This document shows positions 34,836 to 43,590 of a DNA stretch of 64,000 nucleotides, piece after piece (the first letter of the stretch is position 1; each line of letters begins with the position of its first letter). The DNA is from an uncultured Clostridium sp. (lineage in GTDB: Bacteria; Bacillota; Clostridia; Clostridiales; Clostridiaceae). The notes below the pieces were generated by a model. It did no database searches, had not been told where the DNA came from, and saw only the letters and a program-made list of their open reading frames with translations. The position numbers were made by a program, and so were the translations under genes. The stretch is from contig URKQ01000016.1 of assembly GCA_900548455.1 (NCBI GenBank), forward strand, positions 1-64,000. Direction: 5' to 3'.

Positions 34836-35594
34836 TTAGGTAAACATATCTAATAATAATTTTGCGGCTACGGCAAGGGACATAGTTACAAAAATAGGCT
34901 TTATAACTTTAGAACCTTTTTTAATAGCAAGCCTTGTTCCCATTTTAGCACCAAATATCATGAAAATGCAAACAGGAATACCAATTAAATAATTAATATT
35001 GCCACTTAAAGCAAATATAATTAAGGATGAGATGTTACTTATAAAATTAAGTATCCTTGAATTTGCAGAAGCTGTTAAAAAATCTACCTTTAATATTTTA
35101 ATTAGCCCAAAGATAAGAAAGGAGCCTGTACCAGGTCCAAAAAACCCGTCATAAAAACCTAAAGAAAGAGCAAGTATGATAGATAAAAAAATATTTTTTT
35201 TATTCAGACCTTTGAAACTATTTTCTTTTCCAATTGATTTAGAAAAAAAGGTATAAATACCTATAGCTAACACTAAAACTAAAACAAGTGGCTGAAGAAA
35301 GGACTCATCAATTAATAAAACAGCTTTAACACCTAAAATTGAACCTACTAAAGTAAAGGGACCTAAAATTTTTATTAGCTTAAAATTACATTTTCCAGAT
35401 TTAATGTAATTAAGGGAACTAGTTAATGAACCAGTAGTAGCTGCAAATTTATTAGTTCCAAGTACTATATGCGGTGGTAAGCCTGCCGCCATAAAAGCTG
35501 GTACGCTGATTATACCTCCTCCGCCTGCCATTGAATCTACAAAGGCTGCTAAAAATCCAGCTAAACATAAAAATATAAAAGTAATTGTATTCAT
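34836..35594 (-). CDS. TSUP (TauE/SafE, DUF81) sulfite/sulfur-compound transporter
   Basis: 252 residues with about eight helices in two repeats: SMAGGGGIISVPAFMAAGLPPH with GTNKFAATTGSLTSS in the first, GFYDGFFGPGTGSFLIF in the second. These glycine-rich motifs define the family, which moves sulfite, sulfoacetate or similar anions. I start at the ATG after GGGGGAAGAAA (35594); an upstream ATG at 35630 lacks a site. Confidence 0.88.
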   Translation of the reverse strand: MNTITFIFLCLAGFLAAFVDSMAGGGGIISVPAFMAAGLPPHIVLGTNKFAATTGSLTSSLNYIKSGKCNFKLIKILGPFTLVGSILGVKAVLLIDESFLQPLVLVLVLAIGIYTFFSKSIGKENSFKGLNKKNIFLSIILALSLGFYDGFFGPGTGSFLIFGLIKILKVDFLTASANSRILNFISNISSLIIFALSGNINYLIGIPVCIFMIFGAKMGTRLAIKKGSKVIKPIFVTMSLAVAAKLLLDMFT

Positions 35595-35673
35595 TTTCTT
35601 CCCCCAAAAGATGAGGGTTATTACCTTCAATTATAATGGTAAAACCCTCCATAGTAAATAAAAAGTGTTGATA

Positions 35674-36342
35674 TTATTTTATTGTGTAGATATCCACGTC
35701 TCCAAAAGTTTCAACTTTATTATCTATAACTAAAATACCGCCTTCATTGGTAATAGTATAAATAGGTTTTCTTTTTTCACATAGAACTTTTTTTATAGAA
35801 TGATTTTGGATTCCTGTATCCGCATAATGAACCTCAATATAAAAATCATTAATCATTTCTAATCCTTTATAGTATGCAAATGTAGGATAATCTTTGTCTG
35901 GACTTATATGATATTCCTTAAGTTGAACCATTGCTCCAGCACTACTACCTATAACTATTCCGTTATAACTTTCTAAGGTTTCTTCCAAATGAAACTTATG
36001 GATTCGCTCCATCATCTTATCAGGAAGTCCACCTGTGAAAAAAACAATATTGCTATTTTCAATTATTGACTTTGCTGACTTTGCATTATCTTTAAAATAA
36101 TTTACGAAAGTTATATTTTCTTCTTTTATCCCATAGAATAAAAATGGTTTTACAATTTCATCATAGTATTTTCCATTGGAACTATTGTAAGCTTCGTTAA
36201 ATTGATTTTCGTTTTTTATCCAATCATCATGGAAGGAAAATGGAATTACTGCAACTTTATGTGAAGAAGATATAATATCTTTAAGTCTATAGGAAATCCA
36301 TGGTTCGTCAAAATTGTATTTACTTAATAAAAGATTTACCAT
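35674..36342 (-). CDS. Peptidase S51 family (dipeptidase E-like)
   Basis: 222 residues with a flavodoxin-like class I amidotransferase fold. FFTGGLPDKMMERI and the nucleophile elbow IGSSAGAMVQL (Ser in GSSAG) match S51 peptidases, which cut Asp-Xaa dipeptides; EVHYADTG could carry the histidine. Divergent from the TetR gene at 36533, with about 190 AT-rich bases between them. Confidence 0.82.
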   Translation of the reverse strand: MVNLLLSKYNFDEPWISYRLKDIISSSHKVAVIPFSFHDDWIKNENQFNEAYNSSNGKYYDEIVKPFLFYGIKEENITFVNYFKDNAKSAKSIIENSNIVFFTGGLPDKMMERIHKFHLEETLESYNGIVIGSSAGAMVQLKEYHISPDKDYPTFAYYKGLEMINDFYIEVHYADTGIQNHSIKKVLCEKRKPIYTITNEGGILVIDNKVETFGDVDIYTIK

Positions 36343-36532
36343 ACGTTGTGCCTCCTTAAATTAATAATATTAGAATTATTCGCAAAAATGCGACTTATTA
36401 TTTTAATTTTACTACTTATAGTAAAAAATTAAAATAATATTAATGATAATTTAACTGTTTTATTGTATATTTAGTATTAAATAAGGAAACTAAATTTTAT
36501 ATTTATTAGATTTAAGAAAGGAGAAGGATAAA

Positions 36533-37084
36533 ATGTCACTACTGACAAAGAAAGAATTAGCAGCATCTTTAAAGAAGATGATGCAAAAGACTCCTTTTGA
36601 TAAAATTACGGTAAAGGATTTGGTTAAAGAATGTGGAGTTAATAGGCAAACTTTTTATTATCATTTCCAAGATATATATGAATTACTAGGATGGATATAT
36701 AAAACTGAAGCGCTTGGAGCTATAGCAGATTATAAAAGTTATGAAACTTGGCAACAAGGGTTTTTGAAAATATTTCAGTATGTAGGTAATAATAAAGAGT
36801 TTTGTACTAATACCATTAGGTCTTTAGGAAGAGACCACCTAGAAGAGTTTTTATATAGTGTTACTTTTAATCTTCTTATTAATGTAGTTGAAGAGGTAGC
36901 TGTAGATAAAGAAGTAAGCCAGGAAGATAAAAACTTTATTGCAGGCTTTTATAGTTATGCTTTTATTGGATTGTTACTTGATTGGTTGAAAAAGGGTGCT
37001 AAAGAAAACCCGGAACAAGTTATTGATAGGCTTAGTAAGCTTATAGAGGGGGATATGAATAGGGCTATTTCTAAGTACGCATAA
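36533..37084 (+). CDS. TetR/AcrR regulator (DhaS-like)
   Basis: 183 residues. N-terminal helix-turn-helix: PFDKITVKDLVKECGVNRQTFYYHFQDIYELLGWIY, very typical of the group with a TetR_C_8 type ligand domain. AGGAGAAGG precedes the ATG. It stands alone between the divergent S51 peptidase and a repeat array, so the peptidase gene is its nearest possible target. Confidence 0.88.
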   Translation: MSLLTKKELAASLKKMMQKTPFDKITVKDLVKECGVNRQTFYYHFQDIYELLGWIYKTEALGAIADYKSYETWQQGFLKIFQYVGNNKEFCTNTIRSLGRDHLEEFLYSVTFNLLINVVEEVAVDKEVSQEDKNFIAGFYSYAFIGLLLDWLKKGAKENPEQVIDRLSKLIEGDMNRAISKYA

Positions 37085-37087
37085 GTA

Positions 37088-37208
37088 TTATTTGCTAGAA
37101 GCTTCGAATTTCTGCGTTAGCTGTCTTCATTGCGATACTCATTTAGCTATAAGTAAATTCCGTTTCTCATTCAGTTGCTGCCTTGAACTTCTCGCTTCTA
37201 GCAAATAA
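37088..37208. mobile_element. MITE-like element with 15-bp perfect inverted ends
   Basis: TTATTTGCTAGAAGC at 37088-37102 and its exact reverse complement at 37194-37208 enclose 91 bases without coding capacity. It contains the first copy of the 145-bp repeat core. Confidence 0.6.
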
Positions 37209-37244
37209 CAAATAAATCTTTTTAATGAAAAAGATTTACACAGA
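37100..37244. repeat. 145-bp direct repeat, copy 1
   Basis: Runs from AGCTTCGAATTTCTGCG to GATTTACACAGA. It differs from copy 2 at only a few positions (tgt/tgc, cag/cgg, atg/att). Confidence 0.9.
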
Positions 37245-37263
37245 ATAAAATGTGAGTCAGAGG

Positions 37264-37408
37264 AGCTTCGAATTTCTGCGTTAGCTGCCTTCATTGCGAT
37301 ACTCATTTAGCTATAAGTAAATTCCGTTTCTCATTCGGTTGCTGCCTTGAACTTCTCGCTTCTAGCAAATAACAAATAAATCTTTTTAATTAAAAAGATT
37401 TACACAGA
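37264..37408. repeat. 145-bp direct repeat, copy 2
   Basis: Same length as copy 1, 19 bases after it. It ends in a perfect 24-base palindrome around AATCTTTTTAATTAAAAAG, which copy 1 nearly matches. Its left flank has lost the inverted end found in copy 1. The non-coding space 37085-37517 is otherwise AT-rich. Confidence 0.9.
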
Positions 37409-37517
37409 TTTTAAAAGGTGTATAAAAATCGTACAATTCGTAAAAGGTGTCTATATGTGAATATTTATTTAAGATATATAGTTAGTATATATAAGATATA
37501 TTTATGAAGGTGATACG

Positions 37518-37811
37518 GTGGAAGGAAAATACAAAGTTACGGTATTAACTCCTATGGGAATAAAGCCTGGAATGGTTGAATTACATATAGAACATGACGT
37601 GTTAAGTGGTATTTTTTATATGAAAGGATTCTCATGTGATTTTAATAATGGAGAGATTTGTGATAATGAATTTGAGTTTCTAGGCAAACATGTTATTAAT
37701 AAAGGTATTTATGTTTATTCTATTAAAGGTAGAGTGGATGATGGAAGGTTAACGGCTATTGTAGATACTAGTATTGGTAGAAATATAACAATTAAGGGTA
37801 CTAAGGAATAA
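37518..37811 (+). CDS. Small all-beta protein, paralogue 1
   Basis: 97 residues, GTG start after GAAGGTGATAC. Regularly spaced short strands: MEGKYKVTVLTPMG, PGMVELHIEHDVLSG, DFNNGEICDNEFEFLG, SIKGRVDDGRLTAIVDT. About 40% identical by eye to the next protein at 38038 with the same spacing of Gly and acidic turns. Function not known; lipocalin-like or ligand-binding beta sheet is a guess. Confidence 0.65.
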   Translation: MEGKYKVTVLTPMGIKPGMVELHIEHDVLSGIFYMKGFSCDFNNGEICDNEFEFLGKHVINKGIYVYSIKGRVDDGRLTAIVDTSIGRNITIKGTKE

Positions 37812-37838
37812 AGGCTCCCAAGCTAAATATTCTATTAA

Positions 37839-37879
37839 TATCCACTATAGTAATTTATTTTACTATGGTGGATTTTTTA
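37839..37879 (+). terminator. Terminator of paralogue 1
   Basis: ATCCACTATAGTAA and TTTACTATGGTGGAT pair, followed by six T. Confidence 0.85.
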
Positions 37880-38037
37880 ATAAGCATAGGATTTGTATAA
37901 GCTATAAATTATAGGCACCATTTAAATAATTATTACATATGAATTTAGTATAGGGTTAACTATTTACATTTTATATACGATAAATTAAATTGAAATTAAA
38001 AAATGTAGGGTAAAATATAGTATATAGAGGTGATTAA

Positions 38038-38328
38038 ATGGAAGGAAGATATAATATTGTTATTGAAGCGCCAAGAAGAAATGAACCTGGCACAGTTATA
38101 TTTATGGTTAAAGGAAATATGTTAAGAGGAACTGTTACCGCCATGGGAATAACATCTAGATTTAGTGATGGAAAAATAGATGGAGATGAATTTGAATTTT
38201 CTGGTGAAGTCAAGCTACTAATGAAAAAAACTCCCTACGTTGTTCGTGGAAGAGTAGATGGAGATGTACTTACAGCTGTTGCCTATTCAAAATTTGGTAC
38301 CTTTGACGTTAAGGGAACTAAATATTAA
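38038..38328 (+). CDS. Small all-beta protein, paralogue 2
   Basis: 96 residues beginning MEGRYNIVIEAPRR with the same strand pattern as the protein at 37518 (PGTVIFMVKGNMLRG, RFSDGKIDGDEFEFSG, VVRGRVDGDVLTAVAY). GAGGTGAT is well spaced from the ATG. Each copy has its own terminator, so they are independently expressed duplicates rather than an operon. No function recognised. Confidence 0.65.
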   Translation: MEGRYNIVIEAPRRNEPGTVIFMVKGNMLRGTVTAMGITSRFSDGKIDGDEFEFSGEVKLLMKKTPYVVRGRVDGDVLTAVAYSKFGTFDVKGTKY

Positions 38329-38335
38329 AATATTT

Positions 38336-38372
38336 AAGAATGCAATGCCTAAGGAGTATTGTATTCTTTTTT
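38336..38372 (+). terminator. Terminator of paralogue 2
   Basis: AAGAATGCAATGC pairs imperfectly with GTATTGTATTCTT, followed by T. Confidence 0.75.
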
Positions 38373-38476
38373 TGTAAAACATTAGTTATTTTAGAGTAAT
38401 TTCTGATTGTAGACGAAAGTATAAAATTTTGTATTTTACTAATGATATTAATAAATACATTATGAGGTGAATGGAA

Positions 38477-38851
38477 ATGATAAAAAAGATAGGGAAGATA
38501 ACAATTTATGTAAATGACCAAGAAGAAGCAAAGAAGTTTTGGACAGAAAAAATAAACTTTGAAGTTAAAAATGAATATCCCATGGGGCCAAATATGAAAT
38601 GGATAGAAGTAGGTCCTAGTGATGACATTACTACTTTTGTATTATATGAAAAAGAAGCAATGGCAAAGCAAAACCCATCAGCTAATACTGGTCATCCTTC
38701 AATAATATTAAGCACTGATAATTTGGAAAAAGTCTATGAAGAAATGAAGAATAAGGGTGTTGAGGTTGGTCAGATTATGAGAATGCCATATGGTGCAATG
38801 TTTACATTTAAAGATCAAGATAATAATCCATATTTGTTAAGAGAAGACTAG
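38477..38851 (+). CDS. VOC-family (glyoxalase/bleomycin-resistance fold) protein
   Basis: 124 residues, two beta-alpha-beta-beta-beta modules: KITIYVNDQEEAKKFWTEKINFEV and HPSIILSTDNLEKVYEEMKNKGV, ending MFTFKDQDNNPYLLRED. I use the ATG at 38477, seven bases from GAGGTGA; the ATG at 38471 is too close. The activity (lyase, dioxygenase, binding) cannot be assigned. Confidence 0.88.
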   Translation: MIKKIGKITIYVNDQEEAKKFWTEKINFEVKNEYPMGPNMKWIEVGPSDDITTFVLYEKEAMAKQNPSANTGHPSIILSTDNLEKVYEEMKNKGVEVGQIMRMPYGAMFTFKDQDNNPYLLRED

Positions 38852-38860
38852 AAAGTAAAG

Positions 38861-38889
38861 AAGGTCATTGCAATTATTGCAATGACCTT
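38861..38889. terminator. Hairpin between convergent VOC and radical-SAM genes
   Basis: AAGGTCATTGCAA pairs perfectly with TTGCAATGACCTT around three bases; the T tracts are weak. Confidence 0.6.
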
Positions 38890-38909
38890 AAATATACTAA
38901 TTATTAAAT

Positions 38910-40298
38910 TTAATCATTATTCTTTGTAGCAGCTATGTCTTCTTTAGCATTTTTTGTAGCCATATTTTCAGCCCAAAGTGGTTCAGCACGTTTTGCCCAA
39001 GTTTGACCATAAGCTATAGTCTTTTGACATAAATCATCTACATCTTCAGGATTGATAAATTCTGTAGATTTTGCACCTGAGTTTTTAACCATTTCAGAAA
39101 TTTTTGGAGCATTGTCTAATATTGGACAAGGTCTAAATTGGTTTTCATTAAATGGTTGATTTTTTTGATATTCTAAGAATAATGGTTGACCTAAAGCTTC
39201 AAGTAATGAAACATCTTTAATGTTAGCATTAGAGTAGTGGCAGAATACGCAAGGCTCAACATCTCCATTAGCATTTATATGGCAGTATCTTCTTCCACCA
39301 GCAACACATCCACCAACGTATTCAGCATCATGCCAGAAGTCCATGTTGAATATTGCTTTGTTTGAACGCCATCCTCTAATAGTTCTGTATAATTTTTCTC
39401 TTTGATCTGGATTAGCCATTAAAGAAGTATCAGTTCCACAACCTATTGGCATAAATGTGAAGTACCAAGAGAAGTAAGCACCCATATCAATCATCATATC
39501 CATGAATTCATCAGATAAAACGCTGTCACAGTTATTGGTTGTAAAGCATGTAGAGAATCCAAATGGAATTCTATTTTCTTTCATAAGAGCCATAGCTCTA
39601 GTTATATCTTTCCATGAACCTTCTCCACGTCTTGCGTCAGTAGCATCATCAAATCCTTCAACACTTATAGTTGGAACAAGGTTACCAACTTTGCAAATAT
39701 CATCACAGAATTGTTGGTCAATTAGAGTACCGTTAGTGAAGAACATAAATACACAATCGTTATGCTTTTCAGCTAATTTTAATATATCATTCTTTCTTAC
39801 AAGTGGTTCACCACCAGTCATGATATAGAAATAGATTCCTAATTCTTTACCTTGAGTAAATACTTTATCTAATTCATCATAACTTAAATTTAAAGCCTTA
39901 TTGTAGTCTGCAGCCCAGCAGCCTATACATTTTTTATTACAAGCTGTAGTTGGGTCAATTAAAATTGTAAATGGAATTTCATGACCACATTTTGCAGCAA
40001 TTTCTCTAGATTCACTCCAACCTTTTATTGATGCATTAAGTAAGAAGTTACTAAATACAGTTTCTACTATATGAGGGTTTACATTGTTAATTATGTTACT
40101 CATTAATCTAACCCAGTTATTATCAGGATCTCCTAAATAGCTTTCAATAAGATCATATTGAGAATCATAAAGGTGTTTTGTATCGAACTTTCTTAGCCAT
40201 TGCATAATTTTTCCTAAATTTTGCTCAGGATCTTTTCTTAAATAACCAAGAACTTGCTTTAACGCAGCCTTTTCAACATGATATTTTACATTTAACAT
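38910..40298 (-). CDS. Radical SAM/SPASM protein
   Basis: 462 residues. Cluster motif CNKKCIGC (near residue 117) in ILIDPTTACNKKCIGCW, then MTGGEPL, SVEGF and a C-terminal cysteine-rich SPASM-like region (GGCVAGGRRYCHINANGDVEPCVFCH). SPASM proteins usually modify peptides or proteins, but this clostridial type with a long N-terminal helical part and a C-terminal Ala/Lys tail has no assigned substrate. It follows mntP after 15 bases and is probably co-transcribed. Confidence 0.85.
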   Translation of the reverse strand: MLNVKYHVEKAALKQVLGYLRKDPEQNLGKIMQWLRKFDTKHLYDSQYDLIESYLGDPDNNWVRLMSNIINNVNPHIVETVFSNFLLNASIKGWSESREIAAKCGHEIPFTILIDPTTACNKKCIGCWAADYNKALNLSYDELDKVFTQGKELGIYFYIMTGGEPLVRKNDILKLAEKHNDCVFMFFTNGTLIDQQFCDDICKVGNLVPTISVEGFDDATDARRGEGSWKDITRAMALMKENRIPFGFSTCFTTNNCDSVLSDEFMDMMIDMGAYFSWYFTFMPIGCGTDTSLMANPDQREKLYRTIRGWRSNKAIFNMDFWHDAEYVGGCVAGGRRYCHINANGDVEPCVFCHYSNANIKDVSLLEALGQPLFLEYQKNQPFNENQFRPCPILDNAPKISEMVKNSGAKSTEFINPEDVDDLCQKTIAYGQTWAKRAEPLWAENMATKNAKEDIAATKNND

Positions 40299-40313
40299 AC
40301 TAATTCCTCCGTT

Positions 40314-40892
40314 TTAAATTACTTGAAAGTAAGTGAGTATAGTTTTTACTCCCATGACTAATAAAATTATGCTACCTACTACTGTAGCTGTAATTCTATA
40401 TCTGTCTCCAATACGATATCCTATGGACAAACCAACCATAGATAAAATACTTGTAAAAATGAAAATTAATAATATTGCGACAAGTATTTCTGTACCGAGA
40501 AGAGCAATACCAATTCCAAGAATCAAAGCATCAATACTAGTGGCAAACGCTAGGGAAGCGAACACTTTATAACTAAAGTCTTCCCTGTGTTCATTGATAG
40601 ATTTGCTACTTATAGCACTTCTACACATTTTAAGACCTAAAAAAATAAAAATAATGGCTGAAAACCACTGATTGATATGGATTACTTTGTCGGTATATAC
40701 AGAGCTCACAGGAAACCATGTAATCATCATTCCAATTGTTAGCATTAAGGCCTGTACACCACCAAAAATAAATCCTACCAAAATATTGTTATGCTTTTTT
40801 AATGAAGCTTGGTTAGCTCCTTTATAAATGGTTACAGCCAAGGAATCTAATGATAAGCCAATGGAAACTATGATTACCTCCAGTATACTCAT
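40314..40892 (-). CDS. mntP: Manganese efflux pump MntP
   Basis: 192 residues, six helices. GLSLDSLAVTIYKG in helix 1 and FATSIDALILGIGIALLG in the second half are the two DUF204/MntP repeats with the membrane aspartates. Exports Mn2+. No yybP-ykoY manganese riboswitch is visible upstream. GGGAGATTTCAATG on this strand marks the start. Confidence 0.85.
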   Translation of the reverse strand: MSILEVIIVSIGLSLDSLAVTIYKGANQASLKKHNNILVGFIFGGVQALMLTIGMMITWFPVSSVYTDKVIHINQWFSAIIFIFLGLKMCRSAISSKSINEHREDFSYKVFASLAFATSIDALILGIGIALLGTEILVAILLIFIFTSILSMVGLSIGYRIGDRYRITATVVGSIILLVMGVKTILTYFQVI

Positions 40893-40989
40893 TGAAATCT
40901 CCCTTTCACTGTCTATTTGCTTAAATTATAATAAGTTTCTAATTTAGAGTAAATATACATTTTGGGTGTTTTGTATAATTAAGTAAAAC

Positions 40990-41015
40990 AAAAAGTGGCT
41001 TATGTAGCCACTTTA
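40990..41015 (-). terminator. Terminator of the TetR gene at 41038
   Basis: AAAGTGGCT/AGCCACTTT; on the minus strand TTTTTG follows. Confidence 0.8.
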
Positions 41016-41037
41016 AAACGCTGGTAATATATTGTAT

Positions 41038-41604
41038 TTAAAACTCTTTTAGTACTACTGTTTCAAGGGAATTTGATACTAAAATTATGTATTTTTGACA
41101 CATTACAGTAGCTGGAACTTCTGCTCCTTTTTCAAGCCATGTAGATATAAAATAGGTCATTCCTTTAGAATAATATTTAGATATGTCAGATGAAGATAGT
41201 ACATCTGCAAACTTCATATTGTTTTTATCATGAGCTGAAAAAAAAGCATCAAATATAGTTAAAAGGCCATCGCAAAAAATATCTTCAAAAGAGTTTTGAC
41301 CTTCAATTTTAACAGCCTTTATATAAAAATCTTTATGGTTTTCAATACTTGTAAAAATGAAATTTATGGCTTCAACGTACATCTTATTAGAAATCAGAAG
41401 CTTGGCCCCTTCGAATATTTCTTTATAACAAATCCATTCAAGCATTTCATATTTATCTGCAAAGTGATTATAGAATGACGGTCGTATAAGACTTGCTTCA
41501 TCAGTAATCATTTTAATAGTTATTTTATCAAAGGAATGATTAACCATAAGTTTTTTAAAGCTTTCGGCAAGCATTATTTTGGTATCTTCTTTTTTACTTT
41601 TCAT
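41038..41604 (-). CDS. TetR/AcrR regulator
   Basis: 188 residues. HTH: SFDKITIKMITDEASLIRPSFYNHFADKYEMLEWICYKE. This is the same DhaS-like group as the protein at 36533 but only weakly similar to it in the ligand domain. AAAGGGGTGATT precedes the ATG on this strand. Divergent from the PadR gene across about 400 bases. Confidence 0.87.
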   Translation of the reverse strand: MKSKKEDTKIMLAESFKKLMVNHSFDKITIKMITDEASLIRPSFYNHFADKYEMLEWICYKEIFEGAKLLISNKMYVEAINFIFTSIENHKDFYIKAVKIEGQNSFEDIFCDGLLTIFDAFFSAHDKNNMKFADVLSSSDISKYYSKGMTYFISTWLEKGAEVPATVMCQKYIILVSNSLETVVLKEF

Positions 41605-41832
41605 TTAACTAATCACCCCTTTATAAAGCATTGGAACACATAGATTTCTTCGTTGTTATAATTATATCAACCTTTAAACTTGTGGTCAATGAAAGTAAGA
41701 ATTATTTCATTTTAATTCCATATATGTATTGAGTAAGGGTATGTGTTTTGTTATAGAACTACTTTATAATATTGTAGATTATAGAGATAAATACATGTGT
41801 ATAGAAAAAATAACCAAAAGTACTTTACTTGT

Positions 41833-41895
41833 CGTAGTAATTATGATACGATATTACTACGATAGACAAAGTAATAACTTTATCAGTCGTAGTAG
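41833..41895. promoter_or_regulatory. Candidate operator: CGTAGTAAT inverted repeat plus half-site
   Basis: CGTAGTAAT at 41833-41841 and ATTACTACG at 41853-41861 form a perfect 9-bp inverted repeat with an 11-base spacer holding TATGAT, a possible -10 box; a further half-site CGTAGTAG lies at 41888. It sits before padR, so autoregulation by PadR (or control by the divergent TetR) is plausible. The rest of the gap 41605-41832 is AT-rich without features. Confidence 0.5.
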
Positions 41896-41908
41896 AGATT
41901 AAAGAAAA

Positions 41909-41949
41909 GGCTCTGTTGCAAAATAGAGATATAGAATATACAAGTTATG
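41909..41949 (+). repeat. IS6-like end remnant, copy C
   Basis: GGCTCTGTTGCAAAATAGAG then ATATAGAATATACAAGTTATG. It is the best preserved of three copies, and its first 14 bases match the GGnnCTGTTGCAAA type terminal repeat of IS6-family elements. It lies immediately before padR. Confidence 0.6.
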
Positions 41950-42008
41950 TTTGGTACTAAATGAATAGCTTGTGTAGGGCTTTTCTTAAAGAAAAAAGGG
42001 GTGATTGT

Positions 42009-42338
42009 TTGATCAGTAGTGACATTATTAGAGGTTATAACGATACCATCATCTTATGTCTTCTTTTAGAAGGGGATTCCTATGGATATGAAATTTCTAA
42101 AAATATAAAAATGAGGACCAATGAAGAATACGTTATAAAAGAAACAACTCTTTACTCAGCTTTTAATAGACTTGAGAAAAATGGGTATTTGGAGGCGTAT
42201 TTTGGAGATGAGACTTATGGAAAGAGACGTACCTATTATAGGATAACTGAAAAAGGAAGAGAATTTTACAAAGAAAAATGTGAGGAATGGGAAGTTACTA
42301 AAAATGTTATTAATCATTTTATTAAGGAGATGAAGTAA
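42009..42338 (+). CDS. PadR-family transcriptional regulator
   Basis: 109 residues, winged helix: IIRGYNDTIILCLLLEGDSYGYEISKNI, then ETTLYSAFNRLEKNGYLEAYFG and RRTYYRITEKGREFYKEK. The TTG at 42009 with AAAAGGGGTG upstream gives the usual PadR N-terminus; longer frames run into the repeat. Paired with a HAAS-domain membrane protein one base after its stop, the standard PadR partner. Confidence 0.88.
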   Translation: MISSDIIRGYNDTIILCLLLEGDSYGYEISKNIKMRTNEEYVIKETTLYSAFNRLEKNGYLEAYFGDETYGKRRTYYRITEKGREFYKEKCEEWEVTKNVINHFIKEMK

Positions 42339-43319
42339 ATGGATACTATTGTTAACTATATTGAAAATGTGTTTAAAACCCTTCCTAAAACTGAGGAGTT
42401 GAAAAAACTAAAATCAGAAATTTTAAATAATATGGAAGATAAATATGAAGAACTTAAAAAAGATGGAAAAACTGAAAATGAGGCTATTGGAATTGTAATT
42501 TCAGAGTTTGGAAATATTGATGAGATTATAAAAGAATTTGGAGTTGAAATAAATAACAGTAACCCGGAAGAATCTTTACCTACAATATATATAGATAGAG
42601 TTAAAGAATATTTGTATGTAAAAAAGCAAACTTCATTTTTAGTAAGTATTGGAGTAGCTCTTTGTATGTTAGGCGCTGCTATTTTAATTATGCTTCAGCA
42701 AATGGCTGAAGATAGAGTTATTTTAACAGGGGTAGCATTAGATACTAGAGACATAGTACCTGTAATTATATTATTAATTTTTGTAGGTATCGCAGTTGGA
42801 CTATTTATTTATTCTGGAATAACTTTAGAAAAATTTAAGGATATAGAAAAGGGACAGTTTGCAATTTCTTCTTCTACCAGAATTTTTATAGAAGAAGATG
42901 CAAAATCTATAAAGCACTATAAAACAGTTGGAATTATCACAGGAGTAATTCTTTGTATATTATCGCCAATTGCTATATTTATAGGTGGAATGTTTAGTGA
43001 AGCTGGTTATGTATATGGAACCTCTACATTACTTCTTATTGTAGCTATTGCTGTAGGATTATTTATAAATTTAGGTGGAAATGATGATGGTCATAAGAAA
43101 CTTTTAAAAGAAGGAGAATATAGCATTGAATCACGTAAAAGTGACAAAGTAATCGGTGCGGTAGCTTCAATAGTTTGGCCAATAGCTGTAATAATATTTT
43201 TAACCTGGAGCTTTTTATTTGGTAGTTGGGGAATTTCTTGGATAGTATTTCCTATAACAGGAGTATTATTTGGTGGATTTTGCTCTGTGTATAAATCAAT
43301 TAAGTCTGTAGAAAAATAG
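42339..43319 (+). CDS. HAAS-domain (DUF1700-like) membrane protein, PadR partner
   Basis: 326 residues. N-terminal helical HAAS domain (residues 1-75: LPKTEELKKLKSEILNNMEDKYEELKKDGK, EAIGIVISEFGNIDEI), then six hydrophobic segments in pairs. HAAS proteins co-occur with PadR regulators and are thought to modulate them or sense envelope stress. Directly adjacent to padR and surely co-transcribed. Confidence 0.85.
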   Translation: MDTIVNYIENVFKTLPKTEELKKLKSEILNNMEDKYEELKKDGKTENEAIGIVISEFGNIDEIIKEFGVEINNSNPEESLPTIYIDRVKEYLYVKKQTSFLVSIGVALCMLGAAILIMLQQMAEDRVILTGVALDTRDIVPVIILLIFVGIAVGLFIYSGITLEKFKDIEKGQFAISSSTRIFIEEDAKSIKHYKTVGIITGVILCILSPIAIFIGGMFSEAGYVYGTSTLLLIVAIAVGLFINLGGNDDGHKKLLKEGEYSIESRKSDKVIGAVASIVWPIAVIIFLTWSFLFGSWGISWIVFPITGVLFGGFCSVYKSIKSVEK

Positions 43320-43330
43320 AGGATATAATG

Positions 43331-43504
43331 CATAATTTATACTAAACATAAATTTATAGCTTGTGAAGGCCTTTTCTAAGAAGGGGTGAAGGGGGACACT
43401 GTCCACCTCCGGTTCAAGGAGAGATACTCAAAGGGAACCATAGGGTTCCTTTTGAAAGAGCTGAATTAGGACCTGTGTGCATTAATGTAAATGCATACAG
43501 ATCC
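43331..43504 (+). repeat. Repeat segment matching the left flank of padR, with hairpins
   Basis: ATAGCTTGTGAAGGCCTTTTC here resembles ATAGCTTGTGTAGGGCTTTTC at 41966. Further on are AAAGGGAACC/GGTTCCTTT and a long stem (GGACCTGTGTGCATT with AATGCATACAGATCC, 43469-43504). The last 15-mer recurs at 32188. Together with copy C it brackets padR-HAAS. Confidence 0.5.
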
Positions 43505-43538
43505 AATCAATTAAAGGTATTGAAGAGTAATTTTAGAT

Positions 43539-43590
43539 AAAAAAGTGGACTTACAAAGTAAAAAATAATCTTTGCAAGTCTACTTTTTTT
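43539..43590 (+). terminator. Terminator after the repeat
   Basis: AAAAGTGGACTTACAAAG pairs with CTTTGCAAGTCTACTTTT (two mismatches), followed by T. Confidence 0.8.

Noticed and set aside
40893..41037. Manganese riboswitch upstream of mntP
   Set aside because: No yybP-ykoY motif is visible on the minus strand; only the TetR terminator lies there.
41909..43504. Intact IS6-family insertion sequence
   Set aside because: Only end-like sequences exist; there is no DDE transposase between or near them.
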